Shown here piece after piece: positions 62,296-64,000 of a stretch of DNA of 64,000 bases. Position numbers and translations under genes: made by a program. The notes below the pieces were generated by a model. It saw only the letters and a list, made by a program, of their open reading frames with translations. It did no database searches and had not been told where the DNA came from. This DNA is from Hyphomicrobium_A sp963722495 (GTDB taxonomy: Bacteria > Pseudomonadota > Alphaproteobacteria > Rhizobiales > Hyphomicrobiaceae): contig CAVRND010000013.1 of NCBI GenBank assembly GCA_963722495.1, positions 1 through 64,000 on the forward strand, in the 5' to 3' direction. The number at the start of each line of letters is the position of its first letter. Position 1 is the first letter of the stretch.

Positions 62296-64000
62296 CTACT
62301 CGTCCTTGCGGCGCGGCACGTTGGGAACGGTGCCCGACGTCTTGGGCGGACGCTCCTTGCGCTCCTTCGGGCTCGGCAGAGCCTTGCGCGGGGCGGCGTC
62401 GACCAGAACCGTCTGCGGCTCGTCGTCGTCGTCCTCGTCGTCTTCCGCGGCCTTGGCCTTCGGCCGCTTGTTGGGGTCGGGTCCTAAGTACTCGAACGCC
62501 AGCTTGCGATCCTCGCCCTTGCCCGCGACGACGACCTTGACGGTGCCGCCATGCTCGAGCTTGCCGAACAGCAGCTCGTCGGCGAGCGGCTTCTTGATGT
62601 ACTCCTGGATCACACGGCCGAGCGGACGGGCGCCGAACTTCTCGTCGTAGCCCTTCTCAGCCAGCCAGCGCGTCGCGTCCTCCGACAGCTCGATCAGCAC
62701 GCCGCGATCGGCGAGCTGCGCCTCGAGCTGGAAGATGAACTTTTCGACGACCTTGGTGATCACCTCGGGCGGCAGGCCGGCGAACGGCACGACCGCGTCG
62801 AGACGATTGCGGAACTCCGGCGTGAACATCCGGTTGATCGCGTCCATGTCCTCGCCCGAGCGCTTGGCCGAGCCGAAGCCCATCGCCGGCTTGGCCATAT
62901 CCGAAGCACCCGCGTTCGTCGTCATGATGAGGATGACGTTGCGGAAGTCGACGGACTTGCCGTTGTGGTCGGTCAGCTTGCCGTGATCCATGACCTGCAG
63001 AAGGATGTTGAACAGGTCGGGATGCGCCTTCTCGATCTCGTCCAGCAGCAGCACGCAGTGCGGATGCTGGTCGATGCCGTCGGTCAGCAGGCCGCCCTGG
63101 TCGAAGCCGACGTAGCCCGGAGGCGCGCCGATGAGACGGCTCACCGTGTGCTTCTCCATGTACTCAGACATGTCGAAGCGCAGCAGCTCGATGCCCATGA
63201 GGTCGGCGAGCTGCTTGGCGACTTCCGTCTTGCCGACGCCGGTCGGGCCGGAGAACAGATAGCAGCCGATCGGCTTCTCCGGCTCGCGCAGGCCGGCGCG
63301 CGACAGCTTGATCGCCGAAGCGAGAGCCTCGATCGCCAGATCCTGACCGAACACGACGCGCTTTAAGTCCTTCTGCAGATTGATGAGGACCTCGGCATCG
63401 CTCTTGGTCACGGTCTTCGGAGGGATGCGCGCCATCGTTGCGACGGTCGCCTCGATCTCCTTCACCGTGATCTTCTTCTTGCGCTTGCCTTCGGGCACCA
63501 GCATCTGCGAGGCGCCCGTCTCGTCGATCACGTCGATCGCCTTGTCGGGCAGCTTGCGGTCGTGGATGTACTTGGCCGACAGCTCCACCGCGGTACGGAT
63601 GGCCTCGTTGGTGTACTTGAGCTTGTGGAAGCTCTCGAAGTACGGCTTCAAGCCCTTCAGAATGGCGACGGAATCCTCCACCGAGGGCTCCTTTACGTCG
63701 ATCTTCTGGAAGCGGCGGACGAGCGCGCGATCCTTCTCGAAGTGCTGCCGGTATTCCTTGTAGGTCGTCGAGCCGATGCAGCGCACGCTGCCCGACTGCA
63801 ACGCAGGCTTCAGGAGGTTCGAGGCGTCCATGGCGCCGCCCGAGGTGGCGCCCGCACCGATGACGGTGTGGATCTCGTCGATGAACAGGATCGAGCCCGG
63901 ATAGTTCTCGATCTCCTTCATCACTGCCTTCAGCCGCTCCTCGAAGTCGCCGCGATAGCGCGTGCCGGCGAGCAACGCGCCCATGTCGAGCGCGAAGATC
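62296..64000 (-). CDS. clpA: ATP-dependent Clp protease ATPase subunit ClpA, 5' end outside window
   Basis: The 3' 568 codons of clpA, continuing past position 64000. Visible: end of AAA+ 1 (ALLAGTRYRGDFEERLKAVM, SILFIDEIHTVIGAGATSGG with Walker B), the linker, AAA+ 2 (GCYLFSGPTGVGKTEVAKQL Walker A, VLLLDEIEKAHPDLFNILLQ Walker B, IGAPPGYVGFDQGG pore loop) and FRNRLDAVVPFAGLPPEVIT (arginine finger). After the usual end come about 65 extra residues, first acidic (DDEDDDDEP) then basic (KERKERPPK), typical of Hyphomicrobiales ClpA. It unfolds proteins for ClpP; clpS is expected upstream, outside the window. Confidence 0.97.
   Translation of the reverse strand, partial: IFALDMGALLAGTRYRGDFEERLKAVMKEIENYPGSILFIDEIHTVIGAGATSGGAMDASNLLKPALQSGSVRCIGSTTYKEYRQHFEKDRALVRRFQKIDVKEPSVEDSVAILKGLKPYFESFHKLKYTNEAIRTAVELSAKYIHDRKLPDKAIDVIDETGASQMLVPEGKRKKKITVKEIEATVATMARIPPKTVTKSDAEVLINLQKDLKRVVFGQDLAIEALASAIKLSRAGLREPEKPIGCYLFSGPTGVGKTEVAKQLADLMGIELLRFDMSEYMEKHTVSRLIGAPPGYVGFDQGGLLTDGIDQHPHCVLLLDEIEKAHPDLFNILLQVMDHGKLTDHNGKSVDFRNVILIMTTNAGASDMAKPAMGFGSAKRSGEDMDAINRMFTPEFRNRLDAVVPFAGLPPEVITKVVEKFIFQLEAQLADRGVLIELSEDATRWLAEKGYDEKFGARPLGRVIQEYIKKPLADELLFGKLEHGGTVKVVVAGKGEDRKLAFEYLGPDPNKRPKAKAAEDDEDDDDEPQTVLVDAAPRKALPSPKERKERPPKTSGTVPNVPRRKDE

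Overview
The window looks like chromosomal DNA of a high-GC alphaproteobacterium, most likely of the order Hyphomicrobiales. Pointers are divK next to pleD with a DUF3572 gene, an EipB/DUF1849 envelope protein, a betaine-lipid btaBA pair, a ClpA with an acidic/basic C-terminal tail, a pyrB-pyrC' pair whose pyrC' lacks the usual metal-binding HxH, and GatCAB tRNA amidotransferase genes. The genus cannot be fixed from the sequence alone.

Layout. 1-5819: probable end of an element integrated at the 3' end of a tRNA-Ser(GCU) gene. It holds a multiply frameshifted MSMEG_0569-type flavoprotein, an intact Pnap_2097/LnmK-like gene, a multiply frameshifted TonB-dependent receptor and a frameshifted tyrosine integrase beside the tRNA. 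5820-9268: tRNA-Ser, small envelope proteins, a quinone oxidoreductase and a DedA protein. 9275-11205: btaB and btaA (phosphorus-free betaine lipid). 11.4-25.2 kb: signalling and envelope genes, including a MHYT-GGDEF-degenerate EAL protein, a PAS-GGDEF-EAL protein, two methyltransferases, a cold-shock protein, a ChaA-type antiporter, cytochrome b561 with YceI, and a FecR-domain protein convergent with a CHASE2 adenylate cyclase. 25.3-32.9 kb: an alpha/beta hydrolase, a 620-bp gene-free stretch, a SulP transporter, an L,D-transpeptidase, a DUF938 methyltransferase, and an Rrf2 regulator with a flavin oxidoreductase. 32.9-37.7 kb: gatC-gatA-chorismate mutase-small membrane protein-bactofilin-gatB, all on the minus strand. 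37.8-44 kb: spermidine-synthase-like membrane protein, ruvX, a PcfJ-like protein and aidB. 44.1-54.6 kb: pyrB-pyrC'-plsY-dprA, then topA-rnr-DUF983-rpmG. 55.1-64 kb: pleD and divK (cell-cycle phosphorelay), DUF3572, eipB, ridA, a glycerophosphodiesterase, a FemAB-like acyltransferase, a HIT protein and the 3' part of clpA.

Two cross-cutting observations matter. First, at least eleven genes outside the island, including core genes such as pleD, are split by single-base frameshifts, several of them in short G or C runs, while motifs on both sides stay intact. Indel density is highest in the first 5.7 kb. This looks more like uncorrected sequencing or assembly error than real gene decay, so frameshifted genes are annotated over their full span with the shift noted. 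Second, a 165-167 bp element made of two different long hairpins, each bounded by CTAG, occurs twice within 2.6 kb (57437-57603 and 59881-60045), and the first copy supplies the stop codons of both flanking genes.

No CRISPR array, rRNA or complete insertion sequence was seen, and no clearly new defence or biosynthetic system is demonstrated. The most promising leads are the tRNA-Ser island cargo and the double-hairpin CTAG repeat.
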